Origin: Proteles cristata cristata
Taxonomy: Eukaryota; Chordata; Mammalia; Carnivora; Hyaenidae
Assembly: GCA_017311185.1 (NCBI GenBank)
Contig: JAESUZ010001073.1
Span: forward strand, 1,674,001 to 1,738,000
DNA: 64,000 bases
Direction of reading: 5' to 3'
Shown: piece after piece, positions 1 through 12,821 of the stretch
Layout: each line of letters begins with the position of its first letter
Position numbering within the stretch: position 1 is the stretch's first letter
The notes under the pieces: generated by a model
What the model saw: the letters and a program-made list of their open reading frames with translations, nothing else
What the model was told of the DNA's origin: nothing
The model's database searches: none
Translations under genes and position numbers: made by a program

Positions 1-179
1 GCATTTCCAAAAGATCTCTCAGAAGGAAGTCAAAACAGCAAATTCATACCAGGGTTTTTCACACTGGCTATCCTAATACAGGTTTCCTTTGCTATCCCAA
101 AGGGCAATGCTCTCTAAAACCTTGCATAGGCCGAAATGGTGTAAAGCAAATAAGTGATTACCATTAATTAATTAATCTA

Positions 180-373
180 TTTTAAATATTTATTTTGAGA
201 CAGAGAGAGAGAGCAGAGGAGGGGCAGAGGAAGAGAGGGAGGGAGAGGTTCCCACACAGGCTCAACACTCAGTATAGAGCCCAATGCAGGGCACAATTTC
301 AAAATCTTGAGATCATGACCTGAGCTGCAATCAGGAGTCAGATGCTTAACTGACCAAACTACCCAGGCACCCC
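180..373 (-). mobile_element. CAN-SINE, old copy
   Basis: Antisense copy: A-tail as 'taaatatttatttt', then (GA)n, the body, and the head as 'acccaggcacccc'. Diverged from the consensus, with CA/TG decay in the tRNA-like head. Confidence 0.85.
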
Positions 374-387
374 ACTGTTAATTTAAC

Positions 388-592
388 TTTTTAAAATATT
401 TATTTATTTTTGAGAGAGAGAGACAGAGTGTGAGTGGGGGCAGGGCAGAGAGACACCCAATTGGAAGCAGGCTCCAGGCTCTGAGCTGTCAGCCCAGAGG
501 CCTACGTGGGGCTCGATCTCACAACCCTGAGATCATGACTTGAGCCGAAATCAAGAATTAGATGCTGAACGGACTGAGCCCCTCAGGCACCC
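388..592 (-). mobile_element. CAN-SINE
   Basis: Antisense copy directly after the previous one: tail 'aaaatatttatttattttt', (GA)n, and a body containing 'ctccaggctctgagctgtc'. The head is degraded ('cctcaggcaccc'). Confidence 0.87.
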
Positions 593-593
593 T

Positions 594-1776
594 AGTACCA
601 TTAATTTTTATGGAAACTTTTTATGCATTCCTAGGCCTAAAATATAGCTCTTCTGAGGCTTTTCTGATACCTCAGGGCACATCTTGCTAACGAATACATA
701 GAATAAATCAAAATAAAGCACAGGTGCTCACAGTCACAGTTCACAACTCTGGTGGCCTTGTGTTGCAAGGCCGAGTGCAGTTCCCAGGGAACGAGGCTGT
801 GGGCACATTCCCACTGCTGGAGCTGCCTGCTGCCTCTCTAACAGCTCTCAGCGCTCCAGCAAAGCAGATGTTGAACGTCATTTTTGCCTTTGCCTTTCAT
901 TGCAGAGGTGAAAATCTTCAGAGTTCTTCCAGTTAGCTAAAACGGGTACTAATATAGGTCCTTTGTAAAAGCGGAGTAAATGCCGTGAGCTTTCAAAAAG
1001 TGCAGGGGTATTTAAACTTAAAACCTTAAAAAAAATCACCATTTACATTGATGTTTCTTTGGTCTCCGATAGCTGAGTTGTGTATGTTTTGTGTAGCTGA
1101 TAAAATTAAATAAAATAGAGCAGTGGAACATAAATGTACTTCGTGGTTCAACTAGATGCCCTTTGAAGCAATATCCAGCTTTTAAGATCTTAGTTTTCTG
1201 ATTTTGTTTGCCTTGTCTGTATGATATATTAAGTGGAATCATCATGTCATTACATTTTATGTGATATTTAGTCAATTATTTAAAAAACATTTATAATTTA
1301 TAAATACTATGATTGCAATTCTTAAATTAATTTTACTTCATATTCTTCCTTGTTTCATGTTTCTTAGTTTGTGCCAAAAATTTGAGAGAGAGAAGATGGG
1401 CAATAGCTTGAAGATTTTCAATTGACTAATATAAGTAGAGGAAAATTTAATTTTCTGTAATGTGTGTCTATATGTGAATCATCTAGTGATCATACATGTA
1501 CTCTATGCGATAGTATAAATTATAGTTCTTAATTTTACTGAAGGATAAAACATGAAAATTATATATAAAAAATCCTTAAAGGGGAAAATTACTAGAGTTT
1601 TATGAAAATTTCATGTAAGTATTGTTTGTTTAGGTGATTCTGGTAGGAAAGCAAAAAAAAAATTACAAAGGATATAATTCTAACAGTCTTGAAATCCCTT
1701 TGGGATTGGTCATATTTGGAAGGCATTTTCCATGTAACAACAGCAGACATATTTATTTGCATGAAAAAAATGTGTC
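594..1776. other. Intronic single-copy DNA
   Basis: Mostly AT-rich with no repeat I recognise. The segment 724-930 is distinctly more GC-rich than its surroundings and open in one frame for 70 codons, but has no recognised protein similarity. Confidence 0.6.
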
Positions 1777-2002
1777 GGGGTACATGGGTAGCTCAGTTGG
1801 TTAAACATCCAACTTTTTATTGGCTCGGGTCATGATCTCACAGTTGGTGGGTTCAAGCCCCGCATCCGTGCTCTGTGTTGATAGCTTGGTGCCTGCTTGG
1901 GATTCTTTCTCTGCCCCTCTCCCATTTGCATGGGCATGCTGTCTCTCTCTGTCTCTGTCTCTCTCTCTCTCTGTCTCTCTCTCTCAAAATAAATAAAAAC
2001 AT
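1777..2002 (+). mobile_element. CAN-SINE
   Basis: Sense copy: head 'gggtagctcagttggttaaa', tRNA B-box-like 'gggttcaagcccc', a long CT tract at 1940-1985, and tail 'aaaataaataaaaaca'. Confidence 0.9.
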
Positions 2003-2240
2003 TTTAAAAATAAAAAATAAATATGTATGTTGACAATCTGGGGAGAGAAGGGAAGAGAAGGAACATTTTTAAATGGTTTTAGGGCAGTGTGATTTCAAAT
2101 GTTCTCAATCCTTTAAGCCAGTATGTTCCACTCTTATTTCTGTGACCTCTCTACCACAAAAAAAGACTTACTTGACAGGATATGTGTGCTGTTGAACAGA
2201 GCAGTGTAATTATAGCATCACACCATTATTTTGTGTATTT

Positions 2241-2416
2241 TTTAAATGTTTATTTATTTATTTGGAGGAGGGAGGGGCAGAGAGAAAACCCCAAGCAGCC
2301 TCCACCTGCTGACAGCACAGAGACTGATGCACGGCTCATCATGAGCCGTGAGATCATGACCTGAGCTGAAGTCCAGAGTCGGATGCTCAACTGACGGAGC
2401 CACTCAGGCGCCCCTG
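2241..2416 (-). mobile_element. CAN-SINE with 12-nt target duplication
   Basis: Antisense copy flanked by ttttgtgtattt at 2229-2240 and 2417-2428. The body is shortened: the GA-rich part is largely missing. Confidence 0.9.
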
Positions 2417-3059
2417 TTTTGTGTATTTAAAGACATTTCAAGGTCTAGATCTGAGTTAGCATTTACCCGAGGTGGTAATGGAGATACAAGCTTTTGTGGG
2501 TTGGATAGAGATGAGCTGTTGAGGGGGAGCAAGAAGCAAGGACTTTGTTCAGAGGATTAGTTTGGTTTATAGATTGTTTTTCTTCATCTTATACTCTTTA
2601 GTATACAGGCCCATTAAGATTTTTAGAGCATTACAAATTATTCCTCTTATAAAAAGGTAGAGCATATATAAATCATCAATATAGATGTCTATAAGCTCTG
2701 ATCATATATATATTACATGCATCTTCTGTACTTTAGAACCGGAAAAGATAATGAGTACTGAAAGTATTTCCTGATAGCCTGTGGAGCTGGTGAAGTTACT
2801 TTACTTATGCTATAGTCAGAGTTGACTTATGTAGAATGCCAATCATAATTTCCCATGAGAATATACTGGTATCTACTCATGAATTATACTGACATACATA
2901 TAATCTCCAGGATAACATAGATATTTTAATCAAATTCAGTATTCTTAAAATGTTCAGGTTAAAATGCCAATATCCTTGGAATTAGTAGAAACTGCTTCTG
3001 TAATAGCTATGGAGCGATTTTAAGCACTGTTTTTTTTTTTTTTAATGGTAATAGCCCAG

Positions 3060-3290
3060 CATTTATCGGGAAATTACTGTATATCAGATACTGTTCCTGA
3101 TCCTTTATATGTATTATCTTATTTTCATCTTCAAGCCCATGTTATAGGAGGTATTATCACTTCCCTTTTACTAGTGAGGAAACAGGTGTAGAGGTATGGA
3201 GGAAACAGGTATGTTGGAGGTCACACATGCAGTAGGTGGAAGAGAGCTGATCTACCAGCCCAGACATTTTAGCTCCTGAGCTCACACTCT
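3060..3290 (-). repeat. MIR element
   Basis: Antisense MIR wording: '..atgtattatcttatttt..', '..ttttactagtgaggaaaca..', '..ggaggtcacaca..'. This matches the MIR core region from family knowledge. Old and diverged. Confidence 0.65.
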
Positions 3291-5173
3291 TAATTAACAT
3301 ATTAGAGCCAAACAGGTTATATGACTTGTAATCATAACCTTTTATTGTCTCAGATACTCAGCTAAATAAAATGAGGAGTTCTTTGATTTCATTCTTGATA
3401 AAGTTTGCATATATGTACACTGGAAAGCATAATCCATTTATTCTGTGAGCTGCTAAGGAAGAGGCTTGATTTTAGACCACATTCATTGGGAACAGTTTAT
3501 GACACAATACGGGTGAGGTTTTTCAGGTTTATTGTTACAGCCCTACAGATGGATATCAAAGCTCCCCGTATCCCACCTTGTGTTCATGGTCTGAGTTGTT
3601 AGTACCCTGCATATTAGATTTAAAAGTTCTAAACAGTGCTTTGTAAGATGACCATCATAGGCAGCCCCTTGCGGAAATGTGGCATTCAGCAAACAGCACA
3701 GCATCTAATTGAGAGCTGTGATCTTTACCAATGCCCAAGTGGGGTAGGTGGTATTTACACATTGAACAATGATGGCAGATAGTGGCTTCTTGATTTAAAA
3801 GTTGGTGTCTGGAGTGATATGGAATAAAGGTCCTTAAGAAATGATGCCTTCAATTATTTTTAAGATATTTTCCATCATTTTTTTTAACTCTAAAATTTAC
3901 TGTCAGCTGAGTTAATGAGAATTTATTCTTTCCCTCAGCAGGAAAAAAAATCATTGTAACTAATCTTTTATTTCAAATTTTGAGGAGCAGCAAAAAGAGA
4001 ATAAGCCAGAATTACCTCCTACATCAAATATGCAGACATGTCAGTCTCAGCAGTAATCACATTGTTGCAAATTTGTAAATTGTATCAAGCTACTCTTATC
4101 ATAAGAGTCTGTGCAGAATCATTCACCTTCTACGCATATACTAATTTTGCTTTCTAGCAAGCAAATAAACAAATTTAAGTAGAATTGCTATACAGAGTGC
4201 ACAGTAGCTTAAGAATTTGATAATAACTGTTTTGCTAGGGGAAAATAAATTTCAGTTTTTAGTTTTGGCTGTGTTTTGTAGACTTGGTTACTAGAAACAT
4301 TTTAGAGGTGGGTACAACTTTTTTTTTTTTTTTTTTGCAGTGTTCTGCTGTTTAAAGTATGTAGGATAAATGATGTTGCACACATCTTGTGCTATCTTAA
4401 TCATTCATATATTGTGTGTGTGTTGTTTAAATTTAGATAACTAAATGGTTGGAAATATGAAAATATGTTGATGTCTCCTTACAATAAGAGATCATTTTTA
4501 GAACATAATTAATATACTCTTTCACTTTGGGATCTTTATTATATTTTCATTAGATAGTGATCATGAAGGTGGACATAAAAGCAATAATTGTTTATAGAAA
4601 TTTACTTCTTTCAGTTGCTGAGCTGGCTGGTCACTTGTTAAGCCATGAAATTGCTAAGTTTACACAATTATAGTCATTGTAACCTCATTACTGCAAACAT
4701 TTATAAAATTCTTAATTACACTTTGCCTTTACTTTTCTGTTATAAAATCTGATGGTGTTGCCTCAGTGGTTTTTCAGATATGCTGTGGTTTGTAGGAATC
4801 AGTGACTAAAATGTCATGATGAAAACATTATCAGTACTAAAAATTTAGCCAACCATTCATTGCCTCTAGTAAGTGTAAGACACTTGGTAGTTAATGATTT
4901 TAGGTGAAAAATGGTGTTGGGATTAAAGAAAAGAAAAAAGAACAATAAGAAAAACACATGAAAATTAATACATAATAAAATTTTGATGTTAGTTCTTGGC
5001 ACCTAAATCTAAATTAAACCCCTTTTCAGGAAGCATTCCATGATTAGTTTCTTGTAACTCCGTATTATTCTAGTTTATAATCATTTCAGCACTTACAAAA
5101 TCTTATCTGTCTTATTAGCATAGAACCTTTAATATCCTACATTATGAAGGTTTTCTTTGCTCTATGTTGTTAT
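3291..5173. other. AT-rich intronic single-copy DNA
   Basis: No repeat or exon recognised. It contains an 18-T run followed by gcag (4319-4340) that imitates a splice acceptor, but no usable exon follows. Confidence 0.6.
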
Positions 5174-5187
5174 TTAAATGAAGAGAA

Positions 5188-5421
5188 TGGCGCCTGGGTG
5201 GCTTAGTCGGTTAAGCGTCCGACTTTCGCTTAGGTCATGATCTCGCGGTTCGTGGGTTCGAGCCCCACGTCGGGCTCTGTGCTGACTGCCAGCTCAGAGC
5301 CTGGAGCCTGTTCAGTCTGTGACTCCCTCTGTCTCTGACCCTCCCCTGCTCACGCTGTCTCTCCCTCTCTCTCTCTCTCTCTCTCCTAGAAATAAATAAA
5401 AAAACATATAAAAAAATAACG
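5188..5421 (+). mobile_element. CAN-SINE, young subfamily, 14-nt target duplication
   Basis: Flanked by ttaaatgaagagaa at 5174-5187 and 5422-5435. Near-intact head 'gcgcctgggtggcttagtcg', A- and B-box-like motifs, and the subfamily-specific 'gcttaggtcatgatctcgcg' and 'cctagaaataaataaa'. Confidence 0.95.
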
Positions 5422-5561
5422 TTAAATGAAGAGAAACTCCTTGATAGGCCTGATGTATAAGGTGAAGAAATGTCCAGAAGGCCTTGCATGCTGAGATTCT
5501 GCAAGGGTAGAGTTCTGCAACTCTCGTCAGTCCCACTCCATTCTCCATGAAGTGTTGTTCT

Positions 5562-5662
5562 TATTTAGGGCAGAGGCTGGTGATTTTATTCACTGGGGTA
5601 TTCCCATTGGCATTTTTCCCTGCACATGGTTATTGTTCAATAAATGTTTGTGGACTGACTTA
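5562..5662 (+). repeat. L2 3' end
   Basis: '..agggcagaggctggtgattttattc..' leading to 'gttcaataaatgtttgtgga', the typical L2 terminus. It lacks a poly(A). Confidence 0.65.
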
Positions 5663-6592
5663 TTTGCACATGGTAGCAATAAATGTTACTGACTATCTGC
5701 AAGAACAATACAGTGACCTTCACTAGTGGTATCCAAGGAGTAGCTTCTAGAATCACTTCAAGTTCCACTTTACATTTTTTTTGCAACTCAGGAAATAGAT
5801 GTCTTGATACTTGGCATGCAGAGTTGGGCCAGCAGTGGACAGAGCAATGGCAGAGAGGGCTGATGAGGAGATTATCTTGTAGAAAGCACCGTGTTGGAGC
5901 GACTATGCTGTCCTTGTTGCTGTCTGACTTGGAAAGCCAAAGGGGAAGGAGTGGAGGGTCCCCACACCGTGCACAGTAATGATGGGAGCTCAGCCAAGGG
6001 AAGCTGGAGCAAAGGAAGGATGACCAGATCTGAAGGCAAGAAATGGGAGGAAGGCTCCAGCCACCGCGCTTCTCTTTCAGGAAGGGCTGAACGGGACCCA
6101 GAAAGAACTAGCAAGCGACTCAGGCTACAGAAGCAGGAAAAGCCCACTACAAAACCAGGAGCATATGGAAGCAACTGGGACTCAGGAGAGAGGCTGAGGC
6201 CCAGTCATCCAAACTGTGACACTGAATGAGTTCAGCTAGAGTAATTAGCTGCAGTGTCCAACTGTCGTCTCGAGTAGCATCAGATCTCCTGCCACAGAGA
6301 AAGTAGGTATTTGGAGCTGCTCTGTGTTGGCCTCCTGTAAGGAGGAAAAGGTACATAGAAAGGTTGTGGAACAGATTGGGCCTGATACGTGTTACCTTTT
6401 CTATCAATACGTTTACATCTGGATTCCTATTTGAACAGGTCCTCAGAGACGTGCTATGTGAGGTACTAAAGTTACATTATTATTATTGCTGTTGTTGTTA
6501 CTTAAAACTTTGCTGACTGTGCATCCTTAGGGAAGCTATTTGCAAAGCAACAGTATGTGTGCTCTTGGGTCCCCACTGTAACTCTCTGAGAT
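5663..6592. other. Intronic DNA with overlapping spurious frames
   Basis: Frames of about 100 codons are open on both strands between 5683 and 6407. They overlap each other, have no recognised similarity, and no splice context was found that links them to ITPR2. Probably chance in a slightly GC-richer stretch. The right end (about 6530-6592) begins an antisense MIR. Confidence 0.55.
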
Positions 6593-6960
6593 AGGAAAGT
6601 AATTAAAAAAAATTTTTTTTAATTTTTTTTTATTTCTAGGAGAGAGAGAGAGACAGCATGAGCAGGGGAGGGTCAGAGAGAGAGGGAGACACAGACTCTG
6701 AAATAGGCTCCAGGCTCTGAGCTGGCAGTCAGCACAGAGCCCGACTTGGGGCTTGAACCACGAGATTATGGCCTAAGCGAAAGTCGGACTCTTAACCGAC
6801 TAAGCCACCCAGGTGCCCCAGGAAAGTAATTTTTAACCTCCATTTTATAAGAGGACTGAGGCCCAGAGGGCACAGTGATCTCTACTAAGAACCATATGGT
6901 TAGTAACTGATGGAGCAGGGATGTGAATCAAGGTTTTCTGAGTCTATTCTGCATGTGATG
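6593..6960 (-). repeat. MIR interrupted by a CAN-SINE
   Basis: MIR wording runs up to 6604 ('ctctgagataggaaagtaat') and resumes after the SINE: 'cctccattttataagaggac', '..gtaactgatggagcaggg..'. The SINE occupies 6605-6819. Confidence 0.7.
6605..6819 (-). mobile_element. CAN-SINE with 12-nt target duplication, inserted in a MIR
   Basis: Flanked by aggaaagtaatt at 6593-6604 and 6820-6831. Antisense, with the 'tttatttctagg' tail and 'gcctaagcgaaagtcgg' diagnostic of the young subfamily. Confidence 0.94.
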
Positions 6961-7149
6961 CTTCTCCACACGGCAGAGAATTAAGTAATGCTGGGGAAAT
7001 CAATTATAATTTAAATTTACTTTTACCTTTTGAAACCACCTATCTGAGGCTTTTACTTCTTTTATAGGAGTTTGAATCTAAGGGCTCAAGAAATCCTAAA
7101 ATAAAAATGTTAAAAAAGGAAATGTATTCTTATCCACTTTTAGGTACAT

Positions 7150-7300
7150 GCTCCAAGTAATAGTAACAGCTAACCCTTTTATGGTGTTAACCATGTTATA
7201 GAAGCCAGTTGCTTGCATAAATGCTTTACAGTGTTATTTTATTTAACACAGAAATTGTAGCACAGAAAAGTTAAGGATCTTAATCAAAGTCACACAAGAT
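7150..7300 (-). repeat. MIR element ending in a GATA microsatellite
   Basis: '..agtaatagtaacagctaaccc..', '..aatgctttacag..', '..cagaaaagttaagg..' and '..aatcaaagtcacacaag' follow the antisense MIR order. Diverged. Confidence 0.55.

Positions 7301-7344
<44 letters not shown>
7301..7344 (+). repeat. (GATA)n microsatellite
   Basis: About 11 perfect GATA units. Likely length-polymorphic. Confidence 0.95.
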
Positions 7345-7345
<1 letters not shown>

Positions 7346-8412
7346 ATGAAAAAGGATGAAAACTCAGGGCATCTGGCTCCAGTGCCTGTGTTTACCATCA
7401 CTATGTGAGACTGTCTTCATTCTATTCTGTTATCAATTTGGAAAGCTGTAGGACTGTCATCTGTGGCTTTCAAAGGAAAATGACTTTCCTGTTTAAAATA
7501 ACACCAAAAAACGTTAAGATATTTCTTCTTGTGTGTAATGATTTTGAACATCTACTGTTTACTGATTTTTTCAGGGTAGGCTTGGTTTCTGTACATGCTG
7601 TCTGGTACTTGAAAATGAAACAACACACAACATTTTGAGTACTTTTGGATTGCTCAGTGCAACTGTTCGGTTTATCTTTACTTAGTTATTCCTGATCCTT
7701 TGCTGAAGTTTTAAATAGAATGCAAATTATAGACTATAATATTTCATCTGTTCCAGAATAGGGAAAACCTATATGATGTGTTAATGAACATGATGTAGCA
7801 CCTTGGTATAATGAGTTGGTGGCACGAAATCCAAAGGAGAGCATGTGGCCAGTTATAATCAGATCAGATGCTTTAATTAATTTCAGATAGATGGCAGAAT
7901 GTTGAAGGTAGTGACTCAGAGACATGTACTTAAATTCTGCCCCAAGTATTTGCATTGATTTCACACTCTCAAAATACTGAGTGGAGCCGATCAGGGAAGT
8001 GCTTGCCGAAAGGTAAATGGCAACCAGCAATAATCTCAAACTTGGGCACTCCTTTGAAAAGGATGCTTGCTTTAGGCTTCTGACCACCTGCCACCATGGT
8101 GTGTAGTCATTTATTCATCTATACATTCAACAAATAGGCTGTGCTGTGTGCAGACTGGTTGAGTCCCTCACCACCTTGACAGAGTTAGATAGACCTCTGG
8201 CTACTGAGTCGGTTACTCACTGTCTTGAGAGAGGCTGTTGATATCAGTGCTACCGTGCTTTTACCCATCACTGCCCAAAGTGTGAGCACAAAATCCCTGC
8301 AACCCTGGCCCCAGTGGATCCTTGACATTCCATGTCTCCTTGCCCAACCTGCCATTTATGTCCTCTTCAAGTCTCCCAGACTCTTCTTCTTCTTTTTGGT
8401 ATTGTGATTATT
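7345..8412. other. Intronic single-copy DNA
   Basis: No repeat or exon recognised. An antisense open frame of 117 codons (7734-8087) shows no family resemblance and no splice context. Confidence 0.55.
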
Positions 8413-9200
8413 TTTTTTTATTTATTTTTAAATTGTTTAGTGTCAAGTTGGTTTCCATATAACATCCAGTGCTCATCACAACAAGTGCCCTCCTCCATAC
8501 CCATCTCCCCCCTTCCCCTCCCCCTGACCCCATCAGCCCTCAGTTTGTTCTTGGCATTTAAGAGTCTCTCATGGTTTGCCTCCCTCCCTCTCCCCAACTA
8601 TTTTTCCCCTTCTTCTCCTGCTTCATCCTCTGTTAAGTTCCTCCTGACTCACCTATATGTGCAAATATATGGTATCTGTCCTTCTCTGTCTGACTTATTT
8701 CACTCAGCATAACACCCTCAAGTTCCATCCACGTTGCTACAAATGGCCAGATTTCATTCTTTCTCATTGCCATGTAGAATTCCATTGTGTATATGAACCA
8801 CATCTTCTTGATCCATTCATTAGCTGATGGACACTTAGGCTCTTTCCATGTTTTGGCTATTTGAGAGTGCTGCTATGAACATTGGGGTACATGTGACCCT
8901 ATGCAACAGCACTCCTGTATGCTTTGGTTAAATTCCTATCAGTGCTATTGCTGGGTCCTAGGGGAGTTCTATTGTTAATTTTTTGAGGACCCTCCACACT
9001 GTTTTCCAGAGGGGCTGCACCAGTTTACATTCCCACCAGCAGTGTAAGAGGGTGCCCGTTTCTTCACATCCTCACCAGCATCTAGAGTCTCCTGATTTGT
9101 TTATTGTCACCACTCTGACCAGTGTGAGGTGGTATCTCAGTGTGGTTTTGCTTTGTATTTCCCTGATGATGAGGGACGCTGAGCATCATTTCATGTGCCA
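8413..9200 (-). mobile_element. L1 3' end, 5'-truncated
   Basis: Antisense: the 3' terminus is read as 'gtcaagttggtttccatata', then the C-rich 3' UTR, then ORF2 C-terminal sequence ('ctgtgtattt..tcctgatgatgaggg'). The element stops abruptly near 9200 at 'tttcatgtgcc'. Frames here are broken ORF2 remnants. Confidence 0.9.
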
Positions 9201-9763
9201 GACTCTTCTCCGGTTCTGTCCTACTCATTAAATGCTCTTGTGTCCTGAACTTTGTCTTCTTTTTTTGCATAATACTTTATTGACATTATTTCAGATTTTT
9301 TTCATAAAATATTTATACCCAATTATTAAAAAATCACATCTACTAAAGGAAAAATTATTCCCTTTTCAGAAAAGTTTAGACTCAAGATTGATTTAAACAA
9401 TGAAAACAGTAAATCCTCATAGCATATCTAAAATGTGAATCAATTTAATGTAAATTTTTAGGAACACATTTATTACATAAAGGTCAGGCAAAGAAAGTAA
9501 AGAGGGGGCTGAGCAACATAGTGAGAACTGCAGCACTTACTGCTTCAGCTCACATTGACCTTGGTAGGTGGTCTCAAAATGCTCTTCTGTTCTGGAATGT
9601 TCTGCTCTTATACTGAATACAATGATGAGTACACACCACAGGTAATTTCCACGCAGCAGAGAAGAACCTTCTCAGAGGTTCTCTAGAGAGGGCTTACCTA
9701 CCATGGGTGGTAAGTAGGACACTGTATACTTTGTAGATGTAGAATCTACAAATATTCATGCTT
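9200..9763. other. Intronic single-copy DNA
   Basis: No repeat or exon recognised. AT-rich. Confidence 0.55.
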
Positions 9764-9965
9764 TTTTAAAAATAAATAGTTTATTGTCAAGTTGGTTTCC
9801 ATATAACACCCAGTGCTTGTCTCCACAAGTGCCCTCCTCCATGCCCATCGCCCCCCTTCCCTCTCCCCCACCCCCATCAGCCTCAGTTTGTTCTCAGCAT
9901 TCAAGAGTCTCTCATGGTTTGCCTCCCTCCTTCTCCCCAACTATTTTTCACCTTCTTCTCCAACT
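9764..9965 (-). mobile_element. L1 3' terminal fragment (about 200 bp)
   Basis: Antisense 'tttattgtcaagttggtttc' plus the C-rich 3' UTR. It ends at 'caccttcttctcc'. A short dead-on-arrival copy of the same L1 family as 8413-9200. Confidence 0.88.
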
Positions 9966-12821
9966 GTTCCCTCCACCTTCCTGCTTTAAATGAAGACTCA
10001 CTCTCCGTGAAGGCCTCCTCGCTTTCTCAGCAGCTCTGTCAAGGAGTGTTTCCTTTCTTTCTTACGTGAAGAGACTTTCCTTGTTGCTTCTCTTTGTTTC
10101 TTGTAGCCTGATTCCTCTGCCCTCTTAAAATCCAAAACGCCTTTGAGGTTAAGCCTCTCTCACTGTACCACCCTGGCATCTGCCAATATCCTGGTCATTC
10201 CCTGTCATCCACCCAAGACTTTGGAATCTGCTCACATTCTATGTGGGGACCAGACCTACTATCATCAGAAGGGACTTTGGTCCTCATGGAATGTTTATCC
10301 CCCATGCTGGCTGCTCAGGCCCTTGACCTCTATATCTGCACTGACCTTCTCTCCTCCGTGTCCATCACCTACTTCTTCTGTAACACCTTGGAAGGTTTCA
10401 TCACCAGGAACTGCTTCTTTTCCACCATAGCCAATGCAGGCTTCCCACTCGCTGACCTGTACTTTCTCTCATTCAAATTGTGCTTGTTTAAGTACACCCG
10501 TTAGGACTGTTTTTACCCAATCAGATCCACTGACCCCTCTGAGTTCCCAGTTGTTCAGTTTGCTCCCTTCTGCTTACCAGCGCTAGATTTCGTAGTCACA
10601 AGCCCAGCTGCAGAGCAGCTGTTGAAGACCAGGAACTAACAAAGAGTCCCACCGAAACAGCACGGGTGAGGGAAGGAATGGTTTCTTGGAAGAGAATCAG
10701 AATATGGTTGCCAAAAGATCTTAGAAAGGAGGCCAGGTAGGCCAAGACACAACCAATGACCCCACCAATTTCTTCTGCAATTTCTCCCTGACCTATTGAG
10801 TTATTTAGATTATTTGAGTTCTTTGGCTCATTTTCTGTTCAGGTTCCACCTCAGCCATGTATGCCACCTCTTTCCAAATGAAGCCAGGAATCGGGGCTCA
10901 AAGTTCCCTTATAAAAAAGCCTCTACTCCACTATACACACAGGCACTCTGTGTTCTCCAGAATTGAAATGACTGAGGATATCTTTTCTCGAGGCTGAGAA
11001 AACATATGGACGAGAGTTATGCTACTTCTCATAGTCTGCAGCCTTTTGACAAGACATCTGCTACAACATTTTTTGTTCTTGGATCATGGACTGTTGTTTG
11101 CCAATTGTTTTCATAAATATTAATCTTTGAAATCTTGACTGACATATAAGTTGTTCTTTTTGGCTTCTTTTCTTCTTCATATGCACCATCTTTAAATAAT
11201 TGTGTCACAGTATAATAAACAAGGTTTTTCATATGAAAAATGCCTATTTTAAAACTGGAAGCTAAAATTTCTAATTCAAAAACTTGTGTTTTCTCTCTTC
11301 TTCTCTCTCTCTCTCCTCCTTTTTTTTTTTTTTTTTTTTTAACATTTGAATCCTCCTTGCTTTTCCTTTACTTAACTAAGTGATTTATTGCCTTTGGAAT
11401 ATTGCTTCTGCATTAATGTTGCAGTCTTTCACTTCAGCTCTTAGAAGCACCTCAGGAAGACATTTAAACTTAACTTCCCCAAGCACTTGATTGATTTAGT
11501 CTCAATGTAGTTGACTGTTCCTTCTTAGTCTGAAATTAGGAGCTTTAGAGCTAGGTCAGGATTTTGAACTGGATTATGAATCACCTAGTAAAGATAGTTA
11601 CTAATGGCAGTCAATGCATGTTAATTTCTACTAATACCTGTGCATGAGAAGATAATTAAAAAGTCTGTGATGGAAGATACAATGGGCGTACCTTCCACCA
11701 AAGGGTGTTATTTAATGACCATTGATAAGGTTTTATTGTCTTCTATGCTCGAAGTAGCACATGTAAAACATATGCTATGGGCAGCTGTTGGGGGCCCATT
11801 TTTATTATGCATGGTAGTTCGTGATTTACTTTACTATTACTTCTAAGAATCAGTAATTCAGCGCAGTTTAAGTTGTCTCAATTATTTCTCAATAGTAAAT
11901 CAACTGAAAAATGAAAAGCCTTTCCTACAGATACTTGATCATGAGACCTGCTGGGATAGTCTTGTGCATGAAGCCATTGACACCAAACACATCTGCTGAT
12001 TAATTTAGAGGGAAGTTTATTTGAAAACAAGGCCACTGGATCTTCTCTCCTCAGTGAACTACTTTTTCAACATTGAACTCAGTCTTTGTCTTTACAAATA
12101 CATTACAAGGTCTCTACAAGATCTCGAGAAGAATGCTCCATGCTCAGGTTTTCATAAGAGGCTGAGGGCTTTTTATTTGTTTGTTGGTTGGTTTTAAATC
12201 CATAGTACTTTATTATCAAAGGAGAGTTAACAAACTGGAAAATATAGTCACTCATCAATGGATGATGAAATTGTTTTGTCTTTGACTCCATCTAGAATCA
12301 CGTAAAATTAAATTTAGAGTAGAAGAGATTTTCATATTGTGCTATCTCTAGTCTTAGTCAGGGACTGGGAATACATCTCACAGTTGAGATCAAGCACAGT
12401 TTCCTCTGAGGTCTATTGGCAAGTCTCAGCTCTCTCCTGCATCTGCCATTTTCTGAGAATAAAATGAGATTCACATGTTTGCATACCATCTTGCTAATCC
12501 TTGCCAGGGATACTTTCTGGAAAGAGCATACTGAATATTTCTGCCATGCCTCTATTTTAGGGAGAAAAAAGAATCTCACAAAAATTGGGAGCTGTTCCAG
12601 GATTGGGCCAGCAGCTGAAGCGCAGATGAGGCTTCTGCTGGGGCAGCTAGTGATTCCATGCAGTTAGGAGGATGGAGGTGTTCCGCCATGTCAGAGGTTC
12701 GCACCAGAGAGAGGATTATTTGGAGAGAAGCCTGGCCTCACTTGCATGGTTTCTGTCATTAACCAATACCTATCGAGTGTTGTATCACACTCTGTGGTGA
12801 GATACAATGAAATGATACCAC
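9966..12821. other. Intronic DNA, mostly unclassified
   Basis: 2.9 kb without a repeat I can name. 10000-10560 is pyrimidine-rich with frames open for up to 95 codons and may be an old unclassified repeat. 11290-11340 is a CT/T low-complexity tract. No ITPR2-like exon was seen. Confidence 0.5.

Noticed and set aside
724..936. GC-richer 70-codon open frame ending near a 'tttcattgcag' acceptor-like site
   Set aside because: No similarity to IP3 receptors, the frame starts with GTG rather than ATG, and no donor-paired exon could be built. The acceptor-like site lies inside, not before, the frame.
4319..4340. Eighteen T followed by gcag, a perfect-looking splice acceptor
   Set aside because: The sequence after it has an early stop in the frames checked and no recognised protein; a decayed poly(A) or chance T-run is more likely.
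5188..5270. tRNA gene
   Set aside because: The A- and B-box-like motifs and 'gggttcgagcccc' belong to the tRNA-derived head of a CAN-SINE flanked by a target duplication. The same applies to all other copies.
5683..6407. Five overlapping frames of about 90-112 codons on both strands
   Set aside because: Both strands are open over the same bases, with no similarity and no splice linkage, so chance is the simplest reading.
7734..8087. 117-codon antisense frame
   Set aside because: No recognised similarity, atypical composition for coding, and no partner exons.
11029..11232. Antisense 67-codon frame ending ..KNVVADVLSKG, resembling the NVVADALSR motif of Ty3/gypsy RNase H
   Set aside because: Only about ten residues match and the rest of the frame does not look like RNase H or integrase. 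One short motif is not enough.
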